Assembly: GCA_018399285.1 (NCBI GenBank)
Contig: JAGYOW010000002.1
Span: 62,001-126,000 of the forward strand
DNA length: 64,000 nucleotides
DNA from: Desulfotignum sp.
Lineage (GTDB): Bacteria; Desulfobacterota; Desulfobacteria; Desulfobacterales; Desulfobacteraceae
Reading direction: 5' to 3'
The translations under genes were made by a program, and so were the position numbers. Below are positions 27,096-37,570 of the stretch, in pieces. The notes under the pieces were generated by a model that was not told where the DNA came from, did not search any database, and saw only the letters and a list, made by a program, of their open reading frames with translations. Numbering within the stretch: position 1 is the first letter of the stretch; each line of letters opens with the position of its first letter.

Positions 27096-28679
27096 CTACA
27101 GCTCAAAGGTCTTCATGCTCACCACCAGCTCCAGGGCTTCGATTTCCGCAATCACGTCCGGCGGCACCGGGGTATCGGTTTTCAGAAAAATGATGTTGCG
27201 CTGGCCGTCTTCTTCCCGGCCCACCATCATGCGGGAAATATTGATATGGTGTTTTCCCAGGGTGTTGCCGATGGAACCGATGGAACCGGGCTTGTCCACG
27301 TTGTGAATCAGGCCCAGATGACCTTCGGGAATCACTTCCAGCCGGAATTTGTTGATGCGGACAATGCGGATCCGGTCTTTGCCGAAAATCGTGCCGGACA
27401 CCACATCGGTCCGGGTATCGGTCACCACGGTCATGCGGATCAGGTTGATGAAATTCCCGGACTCAGGCGATGTGGCTTCGGAAATCTTGATCCCTTTGCT
27501 GCCGGCCAGGGAAATGGCATTCACGGTATTGACTTCATACGAGGTGAATTCATTGAGCAGTCCCTTGATCGCGGCAATGGTGACCGGTTTGAGGTCCAGG
27601 TCCGGAAATTTGCCCATATATTCGATCTGCACCTCCCGGATCCCCCCTGAAATGAGCTGGGCCTGCATTTTGCCCATTTTTTCCGCCAGGTATAGAAACG
27701 GTTTGAGCTGGCGCAGGACCTCACCGGTGACCGACGGCACATTCACGGCATTGATCACGGTGTCATGCAGCAGATAAGCGATGATCTGTCTGGCCGCCGC
27801 CACAGCCACATGGGTCTGGGCCTCCCGGGTGGACCCTCCCAGATGGGGGGTGGCAATGACTGAATCCAGCGCCAGCAGCGGCAGGTCACCGGGCGGTTCC
27901 GTGGAAAATCCGTCCAGGGCCGCACCTGCCACTTTTCCGGACACAATAGCGTCATACAGCGTGGATTCATTGATGATCCCGCCCCGGGCACAATGGATCA
28001 CATAGACCCCCTGTTTCATTTTTTCAAATGCCTCGGCATCCAGAAGATCGATGGTGGCATCCATTTTGGGCACATGCACGGAAATGTAATCCGCCCGGCT
28101 GTAAAGGTCATCCAGCTCCACAAACTCGAACCCCTGTTTTTCGATATGTTCCCGGGAGATATTGGGGTCATGAACCATCACCCGCATTCTCAAGCCTTTG
28201 GCCAGATGGGCCACCCCGGAACCGACATTGCCGAAACCGATGATTCCCAGTGTTTTGTTGAAAACTTCCCGGCCCAGCAGCCGGTTTTTCTCCCATTTCC
28301 CGGCTTTTAACGATGCCGTGGCCTGGGGAATGTTCCGGGTCAAAGACATGAGCATGGCTATGGCATGTTCGGCCGTGGTCACGGTGTTGCCGCCGGGCGT
28401 GTTCATCACAGCCACCCCTTTTCGGGTGGCCTCGTCAATGTCCACATTGTCCAGACCGACCCCGGCCCGGGCAATCACCTTGAGATTGACGGCCGCATCC
28501 AGAAGAGACTTGTCCACCCGGGTTCCCCCCCGGATGGCCAGTCCGTCATAGGCGGGAATGATTGTTCTGAGTGCTTCCGGGTCCAGATCGGTTCGGATAT
28601 CCACATCGATGCCCTGCTGCTGCTGTAAAATCTCGATGCCGGCCTCATCCATTGTTTCACTGACCAATACTTTCATCAT
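27096..28679 (-). CDS. serA: D-3-phosphoglycerate dehydrogenase
   Basis: 527 residues, the long form. Oxidises 3-phosphoglycerate to 3-phosphohydroxypyruvate, first step of serine synthesis; SerA enzymes can also reduce 2-oxoglutarate. N-terminal catalytic half, NAD motif LGIIGFGNVGSGVAHLAKG, catalytic Arg and Glu regions (ARAGVGLDNVD, HCARGGIINE) and His in TPHLGGSTREAQ. An intervening domain (about residues 320-450) and a C-terminal ACT domain (about 455-527) for serine feedback follow. The start region ATGATG overlaps the serC stop, so they are translationally coupled. Confidence 0.96.
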   Translation of the reverse strand: MMKVLVSETMDEAGIEILQQQQGIDVDIRTDLDPEALRTIIPAYDGLAIRGGTRVDKSLLDAAVNLKVIARAGVGLDNVDIDEATRKGVAVMNTPGGNTVTTAEHAIAMLMSLTRNIPQATASLKAGKWEKNRLLGREVFNKTLGIIGFGNVGSGVAHLAKGLRMRVMVHDPNISREHIEKQGFEFVELDDLYSRADYISVHVPKMDATIDLLDAEAFEKMKQGVYVIHCARGGIINESTLYDAIVSGKVAGAALDGFSTEPPGDLPLLALDSVIATPHLGGSTREAQTHVAVAAARQIIAYLLHDTVINAVNVPSVTGEVLRQLKPFLYLAEKMGKMQAQLISGGIREVQIEYMGKFPDLDLKPVTIAAIKGLLNEFTSYEVNTVNAISLAGSKGIKISEATSPESGNFINLIRMTVVTDTRTDVVSGTIFGKDRIRIVRINKFRLEVIPEGHLGLIHNVDKPGSIGSIGNTLGKHHINISRMMVGREEDGQRNIIFLKTDTPVPPDVIAEIEALELVVSMKTFEL

Positions 28680-29764
28680 CCCTTCTCCTGTTCAAACCGT
28701 TCCATGAATGCCGCAAGCGCGGCAACACTTTCCATGGGAACCGCATTATAAATCGATGCCCGGCACCCCCCCACAGACCGGTGGCCTTTGAGCCCGCCCA
28801 GACCGTTTTCCAGGGCCTCTGCCACAAACCGGTCTTCCAGGTCTTCTGTGGGCAGGCGGAATGTGACATTCATCAAAGACCGGGAATTTTTTTGGGCCGT
28901 GGCCTGATAAAAACCGGACCCGTCAATGACATCGTACAGCATCCGGGCTTTGCGCTGATTATGTTCCGCCATGCGTTCAAGTGTGCCGAAGGTTTCCTGA
29001 ATCCATTCAAGCACCAGGTCAATGGTGTAGATGCCGAAACAGGGCGGGGTGTTGTACATGGAGTTGTGGGCCGCAAACGTCTTGTATGCCAGCATGGTGG
29101 GCAGGTGCTGTTCGGCTGTTTCCAGAAACGCCTCTTTGACAATGACCATGCAGACGCCGGAAGGGCCTAAATTTTTCTGGGCGCCCGCGTAAATGAGCCC
29201 GAACTTTTCCATGGGCAGGGGCCGGGAAAAAATATCCGAAGACATATCCGCCACCAAAGGGATCTCAAAGGTTTCAGGAAACTGATCAAACTGGGTTCCC
29301 TTGATGGTGTTGTTGGAAGTGACGTGCACATACCGGGCCCCGGGTGTACAGGAGATGGTTTTTGGCACATACGAAAAATTCTGGTCTTCGGAAGACGCGA
29401 TCACCTGAATGGTTTTCCCCTGAATCCGTGCTTCTTTGATGGCTTTGGCAGACCAGGTCCCGGTGTTGATGTAGTCTGCGGTATCGTTTGGGCCCAAAAA
29501 ATTCATGGGCACCATGGCAAACTGCAGCGACGCCCCGCCCTGAATAAAGAGCACATGATCGTCAGGATCCAGTGACAGCAGCCGGCGCACCCGGTCAATG
29601 GCGCCATTGAGAACAGCATCAAACTTTGCGGAACGATGGCTGATTTCAGTGATGGACATGCCCGAGTCATTGAAATTCAAAAACGAAGCCTGGATTTTTT
29701 CCAGAACCGGCAACGGCAATGCAGACGGGCCGGCATTGAAATTGTGGATTCGGTGTGCCGTCAT
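28676..29764 (-). CDS. serC: Phosphoserine aminotransferase
   Basis: 362 residues, the normal length. PLP enzyme that converts 3-phosphohydroxypyruvate and glutamate to phosphoserine. NFNAGPSALP at the N-terminus, FIQGGASLQF, the lysine region GLIYAGAQKNLGPSG (Schiff-base Lys) and GCRASIYNAV at the C-terminus are all diagnostic. Start 29764 (ATG ACA GCA) has AAGGAAT upstream; an in-frame extension to 29893 overlaps prfC and is not homologous. It is 14 bp downstream of prfC and overlaps serA by 4 bp. Confidence 0.96.
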   Translation of the reverse strand: MTAHRIHNFNAGPSALPLPVLEKIQASFLNFNDSGMSITEISHRSAKFDAVLNGAIDRVRRLLSLDPDDHVLFIQGGASLQFAMVPMNFLGPNDTADYINTGTWSAKAIKEARIQGKTIQVIASSEDQNFSYVPKTISCTPGARYVHVTSNNTIKGTQFDQFPETFEIPLVADMSSDIFSRPLPMEKFGLIYAGAQKNLGPSGVCMVIVKEAFLETAEQHLPTMLAYKTFAAHNSMYNTPPCFGIYTIDLVLEWIQETFGTLERMAEHNQRKARMLYDVIDGSGFYQATAQKNSRSLMNVTFRLPTEDLEDRFVAEALENGLGGLKGHRSVGGCRASIYNAVPMESVAALAAFMERFEQEKG

Positions 29765-29778
29765 CAGGGATATTCCTT

Positions 29779-31401
29779 TCAAAAGCCAGAAGATTGGATG
29801 TTGTGTTCGCGGGTCTTGTGAAACTGGATGTCCGGCCATTCTTCCATGACAAATCCCAGCTGGTATTCGCTGGTGGTCATGAACGTCAGGCACCTTTCCG
29901 CATCCAGGGCAAGGCTGGACTCGTTTTTCTGCCGGAAACGTTTCAGCATTTTTTCATCCTCGCAGGTAACCCATCTGGCCACGGACAGGTCAATGGATTC
30001 ATACCCGGCATTGACATTGTATTCCGCTTTAAGCCGGGCCATGGTCACGTCAAACTGCAGCACGCCCACGGCTCCGATCACGTGCATGTTTCCCATCAAC
30101 GGCCGGAACACCTGGATGGTACCTTCTTCAGCCAGCTGGGTCAATCCCTTGTTCAACGACTTGGTTTTGAGGGGATCCTTGAGCAGGACCCGCCGGAAAT
30201 GCTCGGGCGCAAAACTGGGAATCCCTAAAAATGTCAGCGGCTCTTTGGTGGTGAACGTATCCCCGATTTTGATGGTGCCGTGATTGTGGATCCCGATAAT
30301 GTCACCGGGATAGGCTTCTTCCACATGGCTGCGTTCCTGGGCCATGAACATGGTGGCATTGGACAGGCGGATCTCTTTTCCGATGCGGTGATGTTTCACC
30401 TTCATCCCTTTGACAAACTTGCCGGAACAGATGCGGAAAAATGCGATCCGGTCCCGGTGTTCCGGGTCCATGTTGGCCTGAATCTTAAAGGCAAACCCTG
30501 AAAAATCATTTTCCATGGGGTTGACATCCCGGGACTGGGCCGGCCGGATCCCGGGCGGGGGCGCAATTTTCACAAACGCATCCAGCATTTCCTTGACCCC
30601 GAAATTGTTGATGGCGGAACCGAAAAACACCGGGGTCTGGGTCCCTGAAAGATACAAGGACATGTCAAAGGGATCGGATGCCCCTTTGATGAGCTCCACA
30701 TCTTCTCTGAGCTGATCCGCCTGGGATGAAGAAATCAGTTCATCCAGCCGGGGATCGGACAAATCCTGAATCATGATACCATCATCATCTTTGGGCGTAT
30801 ATCCCGGAGTGAAAATCCCCAGTTCTCTGGTTTCGAAATTATACACCCCTTTAAACCGCTTGCCCATGCCGATGGGCCATGTCAACGGCACGCATTCGAT
30901 CTGGAGTTTGTCTTCGATATCCTCAAAAATATCCAGCGGATCCAGCCCTTCCCTGTCCAGTTTGTTGATAAAGGTGATGATGGGGGTGTTGCGCATGCGG
31001 CACACCTCCATGAGTTTCCGGGTCTGGGGCTCCACGCCTTTGGCATTGTCGATGATCATGACCGCGCAGTCCACGGCCGTGAGCACCCGGTAGGTATCTT
31101 CGGAAAAATCCTGATGCCCGGGCGTGTCCAGCAGATTGATCTCATACCCTTTGTATTCAAACTTCATGACTGAAGAGGAAACGGAAATACCGCGTTCCTG
31201 TTCAATGGACAGAAAATCGGACAACGCGGCCCGGTCGGTTTTTCTGGATTTCACGGCACCGGCCTGGGTGATGGCCCCGCCGAACAGCAGCAGTTTTTCG
31301 GTCAAAGTGGTTTTCCCGGCATCCGGGTGGGAAATAATGGCAAAGGTCCGGCGTTTATTGATCTCCCGAACCCTTGCCCTGTCTATGGTGTCTGATTCCA
31401 T
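29779..31401 (-). CDS. prfC: Peptide chain release factor 3
   Basis: 540 residues. GTPase that recycles RF1/RF2 from terminating ribosomes. G1 [15 protein letters not shown], the RF3-specific switch region ([11 protein letters not shown]), G3 [10 protein letters not shown]4 FINKLDREG, then domains II and III. EF-G is excluded by length and by the RF3-type [18 protein letters not shown] segment. AAGGA lies 10 bases before the ATG. Possibly the first gene of the run through serC, serA, the FAD/Fe-S oxidoreductase and rsmE. Confidence 0.96.
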   Translation of the reverse strand: MESDTIDRARVREINKRRTFAIISHPDAGKTTLTEKLLLFGGAITQAGAVKSRKTDRAALSDFLSIEQERGISVSSSVMKFEYKGYEINLLDTPGHQDFSEDTYRVLTAVDCAVMIIDNAKGVEPQTRKLMEVCRMRNTPIITFINKLDREGLDPLDIFEDIEDKLQIECVPLTWPIGMGKRFKGVYNFETRELGIFTPGYTPKDDDGIMIQDLSDPRLDELISSSQADQLREDVELIKGASDPFDMSLYLSGTQTPVFFGSAINNFGVKEMLDAFVKIAPPPGIRPAQSRDVNPMENDFSGFAFKIQANMDPEHRDRIAFFRICSGKFVKGMKVKHHRIGKEIRLSNATMFMAQERSHVEEAYPGDIIGIHNHGTIKIGDTFTTKEPLTFLGIPSFAPEHFRRVLLKDPLKTKSLNKGLTQLAEEGTIQVFRPLMGNMHVIGAVGVLQFDVTMARLKAEYNVNAGYESIDLSVARWVTCEDEKMLKRFRQKNESSLALDAERCLTFMTTSEYQLGFVMEEWPDIQFHKTREHNIQSSGF

Positions 31402-31566
31402 TCACTGGTATCCTTAGTCGACATCTTATGTTTGCATATGCAAATTTAAATTTTCTTTCCCCATATATTACCATATTCCACATGATCCGACAATTTAATA
31501 TAACAAACCCGGGTTCGATGCCTGTGACTCTGATTCGGGGAAACCCGGAATTCATGGATAAAAAAA

Positions 31567-32922
31567 TTACTGAGGTCCGGAATGCTGGATCTCTCTACCG
31601 ATGCCATGATATTCAAATCCGAATTCCGTCACTTCTTCCGGATCATACTGGTTTCTGCCGTCAAAAAGGATTGTTTTTTTCATCAACTTTCGCATGCGTT
31701 TGAAATCCGGCTGCCGAAACGCCTTCCATTCCGTCACCAGAATCAAAGCGTCTGTATTTTCCAGCACCTGGTACGGATCATCCATCAGGGCCAGTTGACC
31801 CGTGTCCAACCATTTGTCAGGTATCTCTCTGACCGCCTGAGACATCGCCACCGGGTCATAGGCTTTTACAGTCGCGCCTGCTGTGATGATATCCGATAAA
31901 AGAACAATGGACGCCGCTTCCCGCATGTCGTCGGTACCGGGTTTGAATGCCAGTCCCCACAGAGCAAAGCTTCGGCCGGTCAGATCCGAACCGAACCGGG
32001 ATTTGATTTTATTGCCCAAAACATGCTTCTGTCGATTATTGCGTTCCTCCACCGCAGCCAGTACGGATGGGTGGATCCCGATATCTGCGGCGGTTTTGAT
32101 CAACGCCCTCACATCTTTGGGAAAACAGGACCCCCCATACCCGCAACCAGGATAAATAAACGAAAATCCGATGCGTGTGTCCGAACCGATGCCTTTTCTG
32201 ACATTTTCCACATCCACGTTCAATTGTTCACAGATGGTGGCGATCTCGTTCATAAATGAAATCCGGGTGGCCAGCATGGCATTGGCCGCATACTTGGTCA
32301 TCTCCGCATCTCTTACATTCATGAAAATCATTTTATCCCGGTTCATGGAAAACGGTGCATAGAGCCGGCGCATAACTTTGGCGGCCCGGTCTGAATTCAC
32401 TCCCACAATGATGCGGTCCGGTTTGAGAAAATCACGGATAGCGGCCCCTTCCTTGAGAAATTCCGGGTTGGACACCACATCGAATGTCAGGTTCACATCC
32501 CGGCATGACAGCTCGGATTTCACCACCTGAGCGACCTGATCCGCTGTGCCGACCGGTACTGTTGATTTGTCCACGATGACTGCATAATCCGTCATATGGC
32601 GTCCGATCTGCCGGGCCACCTCAAGCACATATTTTAAATCTGCCGACCCGTTCTCCCCCGGCGGGGTACCCACGGCAATGAAAAAAATCTGACAGTCCTC
32701 GGCAGCTTCGGCCAGACAGGTGGTAAACTGCAGTGTTCCATCCTGCATATTTTCCCGGACCATTTTTTCCAGACCTGGTTCATAAATAGGCAATACTCCC
32801 TGTTTCAGGGAATCAATCTTTTTTTTGTCAATATCCACGCAGGTGACCTGGCTGCCCATTTCAGCAAAACATGCCCCAGTAACCAGTCCCACGTAGCCTG
32901 TGCCGATAATCGTTAATTTCAT
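31567..32922 (-). CDS. ugd: UDP-glucose 6-dehydrogenase
   Basis: 451 residues. NAD-dependent four-electron oxidation of UDP-glucose to UDP-glucuronate for envelope polysaccharide. Rossmann motif IGTGYVGLVTGACFAEMG at the very start, catalytic Cys in GYGGSCFPKD, and LWGLAFKPGTDDMREA in the C-terminal domain. Start 32922 was chosen because AGGAAA precedes it and residue 1 then matches the family; the frame is open to 32997. An epimerase that would use the product lies about 3 kb away (35.7-36.7 kb), beyond pepN. Confidence 0.95.
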   Translation of the reverse strand: MKLTIIGTGYVGLVTGACFAEMGSQVTCVDIDKKKIDSLKQGVLPIYEPGLEKMVRENMQDGTLQFTTCLAEAAEDCQIFFIAVGTPPGENGSADLKYVLEVARQIGRHMTDYAVIVDKSTVPVGTADQVAQVVKSELSCRDVNLTFDVVSNPEFLKEGAAIRDFLKPDRIIVGVNSDRAAKVMRRLYAPFSMNRDKMIFMNVRDAEMTKYAANAMLATRISFMNEIATICEQLNVDVENVRKGIGSDTRIGFSFIYPGCGYGGSCFPKDVRALIKTAADIGIHPSVLAAVEERNNRQKHVLGNKIKSRFGSDLTGRSFALWGLAFKPGTDDMREAASIVLLSDIITAGATVKAYDPVAMSQAVREIPDKWLDTGQLALMDDPYQVLENTDALILVTEWKAFRQPDFKRMRKLMKKTILFDGRNQYDPEEVTEFGFEYHGIGREIQHSGPQ

Positions 32923-33086
32923 AATTTGTTTCCTGATCGTCAATTTTTTTATTAGGTTTTTGCCAAAATTGCTTTGTCTGTTTAATACATACCACACGAT
33001 AATTCAACCAATCCTTGTCTCAATAAATGCAAAGACAAGAATTTGAAAGTGCCGGAATCCAAATCCCTTTCCCTTCTCACCCCATA

Positions 33087-33115
33087 TTGACAAGCTCTGT
33101 CATTCCAATTATTCT
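33087..33115 (+). promoter_or_regulatory. Sigma-70-type promoter of pepN, start point at the ATG
   Basis: TTGACA (33087-33092), 17-base spacer, TATTCT (33110-33115). The ATG of pepN is at 33124, only 8 bases after the -10 box, so the transcript should begin at or within a base or two of the start codon. Confidence 0.65.
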
Positions 33116-33123
33116 ATTTTATT

Positions 33124-35736
33124 ATGACAACACACGATTTAGTATTACTCAAAGACTATACCCCACCTGATTTTCTGGTGGACCGGGTGACATTTGTTTT
33201 CGACATCCGACCCCAAGACACCCGGGTGACTTCGACGTTGACTCTTTACAAAAACCCGGACAAACTCAGGAAATCCTCTGTTCTGAAAATGGATATGGGA
33301 GATTTCAAGATTCTGTCCGTGAAACTGGATGATCAGGTTCTGTCTTCCCGGGATTTTCAGGCAGATGAAAAAAAATTCATTATATCAAAAGTGCCGGATC
33401 AGTTTATTTTGCAAACCCGGACCATGCTTTGTCCGGAAAAAAATACCCGGCTGGAGGGATTGTATCGATCCAGCGGTATTTACTGCACTCAGTGCGAAGC
33501 TGAAGGGTTCCGCAACATCACCCCGTTTCCGGACCGGCCCGATGTCATGGCCCGGTATACCTGCACCATTATTGCCGATAAAACCGCATGTCCGGTGCTG
33601 TTGTCCAACGGCAATCCTGTGGAGAAAGGGGATCTTCCGGACAACCGGCACTATGTGACATGGGAGGATCCGTTCAAAAAACCCTGTTATCTGTTTGCTC
33701 TGGTGGCCGGCAATCTGTCTTGGAATGAGTCGCCGTTTGTCACCCGGTCCGGAAAGCAGATCACTTTGAAAATCTTTGCAGAGCCGGAAAACATCGACAA
33801 GTGTCATCATGCCATGCGCTGCCTCAAACAGGCCGTCAAATGGGATGAGGAACGGTTCAATCTCGAATATGACCTGGATCTGTATCAGATTGTGGCCATC
33901 AATGATTTCAATGCCGGTGCCATGGAAAACAAGGGGTTGAACATTTTCAATGCCAAATATGTGCTTGCCGACCCGGCCACGGCCACAGATGACGATTTCA
34001 TGAACATCCAGCGGGTGATCGGGCATGAATATTTTCACAACTGGACCGGTAACCGGGTTACCCTGAAAAACTGGTTCCAGCTCAGCCTGAAAGAAGGGCT
34101 GACTGTTTTCAGGGACCAGGAGTTCACCTCGGATTTGAATTCCCGATCTGTGGAGCGCATCAGCAATGTCAAAACACTTCGATCCCTGCAGTTTCCGGAG
34201 GACAGCGGACCCATGGCCCACCCGGTGCGGCCGGACGCCTATATCAAGATGGACAATTTTTACACCATGACCGTGTATGAAAAAGGCGCGGAACTGATCC
34301 GCATGATCCATCAGCTTTTAGGGGAAGCTGCATTTCAACAGGGAATGGCTTTATATTTTGAGCAATTTGACGGAATGGCCGTCACGGTCGAAGATTTTTT
34401 GTCTGTCATGGCACAGGCCGGCCATATGGAAATGACCCAGTTCAAGCGGTGGTATACCCAGTCCGGTACGCCCACAGTGACCGTGACCCGGTCTTATGAC
34501 CCGGACACCCGGACCCTGTCTGTGACCTTTGCCCAACACACACTTCCCGACAGAAACCAGTCTGAAAAACAGCCGTTGCATATTCCCATCCGCATGGGAT
34601 TGATTGATCCCGGGGGCAAAGACATCATTCCGGAACAGGAATCATTGATCCAGATGACGGATGACACACACACTGTGGCGTTTCAGAACGTGCCTTCCGG
34701 CACCCTGCCCTCGGTATTCCGGCAGTTTTCCGCCCCGGTCAAGATATCCACTGATCTTTCAGATGAAGAACTGGCGTTTCTCATGGCCCATGACACCGAT
34801 GACTTCAACCGGTGGGATGCGGCCCAGACGTTGTTCAACAAAGAGATTCGGCTCCTGGTGTCCGCCATCTCCCAGCACCGGCCGTTGATTGTATCACAGA
34901 ACCTGGTCCAGGCATTTGAAACCGCTTTATCGGACCGGTCCGCAGACCGGGCATTTCTGGCCAAAGCCCTGGCCATTCCCCAGGAAACGGAACTGGCAAA
35001 TCAGTTTGACGTTATTGATGTGGATGGCATCCATACAGCCAGACAACATTTGAAAACCCACCTGGCCGCCACGCTTACCCCTTTGTTTTTAAAAACCATT
35101 GACCAATGCGGCCATTCCGATCCCGGAAGCCTTTCCATCCGGGATATCGGGAACAGAAGTCTGAGAAACCTGGCAATATCCTATTTGGCTGGCCTTGGTA
35201 CAGCATCTGCCCATGACATCGTTTGGAAGGCATTTCTGACGGCTGACAACATGACCGATGAATTTACCTGCTTCAAAACCCTTTGCACCACCACCCCTGT
35301 ATTGAAACAAAAAAGCGCGGCCCGGTTTTATGACAAATGGTTTCATAACCCTCTGGTGATGGACAAGTGGTTTTATGTCCAGGCGATTTCTCCTTTGGCC
35401 GATACGTTGTCATGTGTGATGGATCTGGTGAAACATCCGAATTTCACGTTGACCAATCCCAACCGGGTCCGGGCACTGATTTACGGATTTGCCATGAATA
35501 ATCCCGTTCATTTTCATGAAAAATCCGGCAACGGATATGGGTTTATCACGGACAGAATCCTGGAATTGGACACAATCAACCACCAGATCGCGGCCCGGCT
35601 GACCGGATGCTTCAATCAATGGAAAAAATATGATTCCCACCGACGGGTTTTAATGAAACAATCCCTTGAAACCCTGGCTGCGGCCCCGAATCTGTCCACC
35701 AATGTATTTGAGATCGTGTCCCGGGCCCTGACTTGA
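33124..35736 (+). CDS. pepN: Aminopeptidase N (M1 family)
   Basis: 870 residues, typical for PepN. Zinc aminopeptidase removing N-terminal residues from peptides in the cytoplasm. Exopeptidase motif GAMENKG; zinc site HEYFHNW followed 18 residues later by the Glu of LKEG; proton-donor Tyr region near YEKGAELIRM; long helical C-terminal domain. The N-terminus aligns with E. coli PepN (both have DY..PD near residue 12), and an in-frame TGA at 33088 rules out a longer start. No Shine-Dalgarno sequence is present before the ATG. It converges on the epimerase gene with a 3-bp gap. Confidence 0.96.
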   Translation: MTTHDLVLLKDYTPPDFLVDRVTFVFDIRPQDTRVTSTLTLYKNPDKLRKSSVLKMDMGDFKILSVKLDDQVLSSRDFQADEKKFIISKVPDQFILQTRTMLCPEKNTRLEGLYRSSGIYCTQCEAEGFRNITPFPDRPDVMARYTCTIIADKTACPVLLSNGNPVEKGDLPDNRHYVTWEDPFKKPCYLFALVAGNLSWNESPFVTRSGKQITLKIFAEPENIDKCHHAMRCLKQAVKWDEERFNLEYDLDLYQIVAINDFNAGAMENKGLNIFNAKYVLADPATATDDDFMNIQRVIGHEYFHNWTGNRVTLKNWFQLSLKEGLTVFRDQEFTSDLNSRSVERISNVKTLRSLQFPEDSGPMAHPVRPDAYIKMDNFYTMTVYEKGAELIRMIHQLLGEAAFQQGMALYFEQFDGMAVTVEDFLSVMAQAGHMEMTQFKRWYTQSGTPTVTVTRSYDPDTRTLSVTFAQHTLPDRNQSEKQPLHIPIRMGLIDPGGKDIIPEQESLIQMTDDTHTVAFQNVPSGTLPSVFRQFSAPVKISTDLSDEELAFLMAHDTDDFNRWDAAQTLFNKEIRLLVSAISQHRPLIVSQNLVQAFETALSDRSADRAFLAKALAIPQETELANQFDVIDVDGIHTARQHLKTHLAATLTPLFLKTIDQCGHSDPGSLSIRDIGNRSLRNLAISYLAGLGTASAHDIVWKAFLTADNMTDEFTCFKTLCTTTPVLKQKSAARFYDKWFHNPLVMDKWFYVQAISPLADTLSCVMDLVKHPNFTLTNPNRVRALIYGFAMNNPVHFHEKSGNGYGFITDRILELDTINHQIAARLTGCFNQWKKYDSHRRVLMKQSLETLAAAPNLSTNVFEIVSRALT

Positions 35737-35739
35737 TAT

Positions 35740-36747
35740 CTATCGGCCATAATAAGCCAGGTACCAATCCACAAACTGTTGAATGCCCCGGGGCACAGGC
35801 GTGGATGGCTTAAAACCGGTATCAGCTATCAGATCGCTGACGTCGGCATAGGTGGCTGGCACATCCCCGGGCTGAAGCGGCAAATATTCTATTGTGGCTT
35901 TTTTGCCTAAAGCGGTTTCAATGGCTTTGACAAAATCCATCAGCGCCACGGGCTGGTTGTTGCCGATATTGTACAGCCGATAAGGTGCGCAGCTTGATGA
36001 CGGATCCGGCCGGTCCGAAGACCAGTCCGGGTTTGCTTCCGGAATCCGGTTCATGACCCGGATCACCCCTTCCACAATATCATCGATATAAGTGAAATCC
36101 CGCTGCATTTTCCCGTGGTTGAACACTTTGATGGGCTCGTTTTTCAAAATTGCTTTGGTAAACAGGAACAGCGCCATGTCCGGCCGGCCCCAGGGACCGT
36201 ACACCGTGAAAAAGCGCAGACCGGTTGTCGGCAGATTGTATAGATAACTGTAGGTGTGGGCCATCAGTTCGTTGGCTTTTTTGGATGCAGCATACAGGCT
36301 GATGGGATGATCCACGTTCTGGTGCACGGAAAACGGCATATGGGTATTTAAACCGTACACGGACGAGGAGGATGCATACACCAGGTGTTTCACCTTGCTG
36401 TGGCGGCATCCTTCCAGAATATTTGCAAACCCGGTCAGGTTGCTGTCCACATATGTGGCTGGATTTTCGATGCTGTGGCGCACCCCGGCCTGGGCCGCCA
36501 GGTTCACCACGCAGTCAAACGCGTGGGAAGCAAACAAAGCCGCCATGTTCTGACGGTCTGCCAGGTCCAGTTTCTGAAACACAAAGCCCGGCTGTTTCTC
36601 CAGCCGGGCCAGACGGGCCTGCTTCAGGGTTACATCATAATAATCATTGAGATTGTCAATGCCGTAAACCGTATGCCCTGACTCCAGCAGGCGTGCACTC
36701 AGGCTGTAGCCGATAAATCCGGCAGCGCCGGTGACAAGAACGTTCAT
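35740..36747 (-). CDS. UDP-glucuronate 4-epimerase (GalE-like SDR)
   Basis: 335 residues. Extended short-chain dehydrogenase. NAD motif GAAGFIG (residues 7-13), YASSSSVYG, and the catalytic Tyr-x3-Lys in [33 protein letters not shown] and [17 protein letters not shown] are hallmarks of UDP-glucuronate 4-epimerases (CapI/LspL type) rather than UDP-glucose epimerases. It would turn the Ugd product into UDP-galacturonate for LPS or capsule. Its start overlaps the stop of the EI24-like gene by 4 bp. Confidence 0.88.
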   Translation of the reverse strand: MNVLVTGAAGFIGYSLSARLLESGHTVYGIDNLNDYYDVTLKQARLARLEKQPGFVFQKLDLADRQNMAALFASHAFDCVVNLAAQAGVRHSIENPATYVDSNLTGFANILEGCRHSKVKHLVYASSSSVYGLNTHMPFSVHQNVDHPISLYAASKKANELMAHTYSYLYNLPTTGLRFFTVYGPWGRPDMALFLFTKAILKNEPIKVFNHGKMQRDFTYIDDIVEGVIRVMNRIPEANPDWSSDRPDPSSSCAPYRLYNIGNNQPVALMDFVKAIETALGKKATIEYLPLQPGDVPATYADVSDLIADTGFKPSTPVPRGIQQFVDWYLAYYGR

Positions 36748-37469
36748 TTCAATTCCTTTTCAAGTTTGTGAATATGATACAATGTGGCCCCCACCGGGGC
36801 AAATGAGAGTGTCAGAATATTGAACCAGGGAACAATGAGCAGCAGACCGAACCCGATATGAAAGCCTAAGTTCTGCCGCAGAAACCCGAATCGATCCCTG
36901 AACGGGCGCATCTGTCTGGCCGGGACCAGATCGGTATTGTCCCAGGCCAGAAACACCCCGGCGGTGATGGCCGACAAAAAGAAAATCACCGGCCCCAGGG
37001 GGGTAAAAAAGCCCGCCACCATGATGACAATGGTGATGATCATGGGTATGACGGCCCGGGGAATTTCCTGAAAAACCAAATACCCTGCCAGCTTGATCCA
37101 GGAACCGTCAGCATAGGTGATCTCTTTTCCCAGAACAATTTTTTCCGTGACCCGGGACATATAGTCCATGATGAATACATTGAAACACACCTGAGCCACC
37201 AGATAGGCCACCACCACACTCAAGGCGGCCAGTACCAGGGACAGCAGCCAGGACACCAGGTGCCAGACATAGACCAGAACCCCGCTGTCCGGCAGGGTCC
37301 AGATCCCGGACATGATCGCGTCATGATTCAATAAAATCATTCCTGAAAACAACACCGTCAGAATCAGGATGACGGCAAACCGCAACAGTCCGAGCCACAG
37401 CAGTTGCGGATGACGTAATGACAGCGTCATCCCCTGAATATTGTATTGAATGCCTCGAAAAAAATCCAT
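36744..37469 (-). CDS. EI24/CysZ-like integral membrane protein
   Basis: 241 residues, with about four to five hydrophobic segments: 23-45, 63-95, 140-165, 165-185 and 205-230. The pattern and motifs ([11 protein letters not shown] at the start, [42 protein letters not shown]) match the EI24 family, which includes the sulfate permease CysZ. Sulfate transport is one possibility but is not shown. Start 37469 was preferred over 37484 because AAGGA lies 7 bases upstream. Translationally coupled to the epimerase. Confidence 0.78.
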   Translation of the reverse strand: MDFFRGIQYNIQGMTLSLRHPQLLWLGLLRFAVILILTVLFSGMILLNHDAIMSGIWTLPDSGVLVYVWHLVSWLLSLVLAALSVVVAYLVAQVCFNVFIMDYMSRVTEKIVLGKEITYADGSWIKLAGYLVFQEIPRAVIPMIITIVIMVAGFFTPLGPVIFFLSAITAGVFLAWDNTDLVPARQMRPFRDRFGFLRQNLGFHIGFGLLLIVPWFNILTLSFAPVGATLYHIHKLEKELK

Positions 37470-37570
37470 CCGTGTTCCTTGCATCCCGCAATGATAAGCC
37501 TTATTTATGAATTACAACTGAATGTGTACTATAAAAACACGCATCACCAAATACAAGGAGATTTTTTTTC

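Noticed and set aside
31500-31560. Hairpin with CCGGGTT / AACCCGG after ugd as a terminator
   Set aside because: Loop of about 30 bases and no T-run on the - strand; too weak to call.
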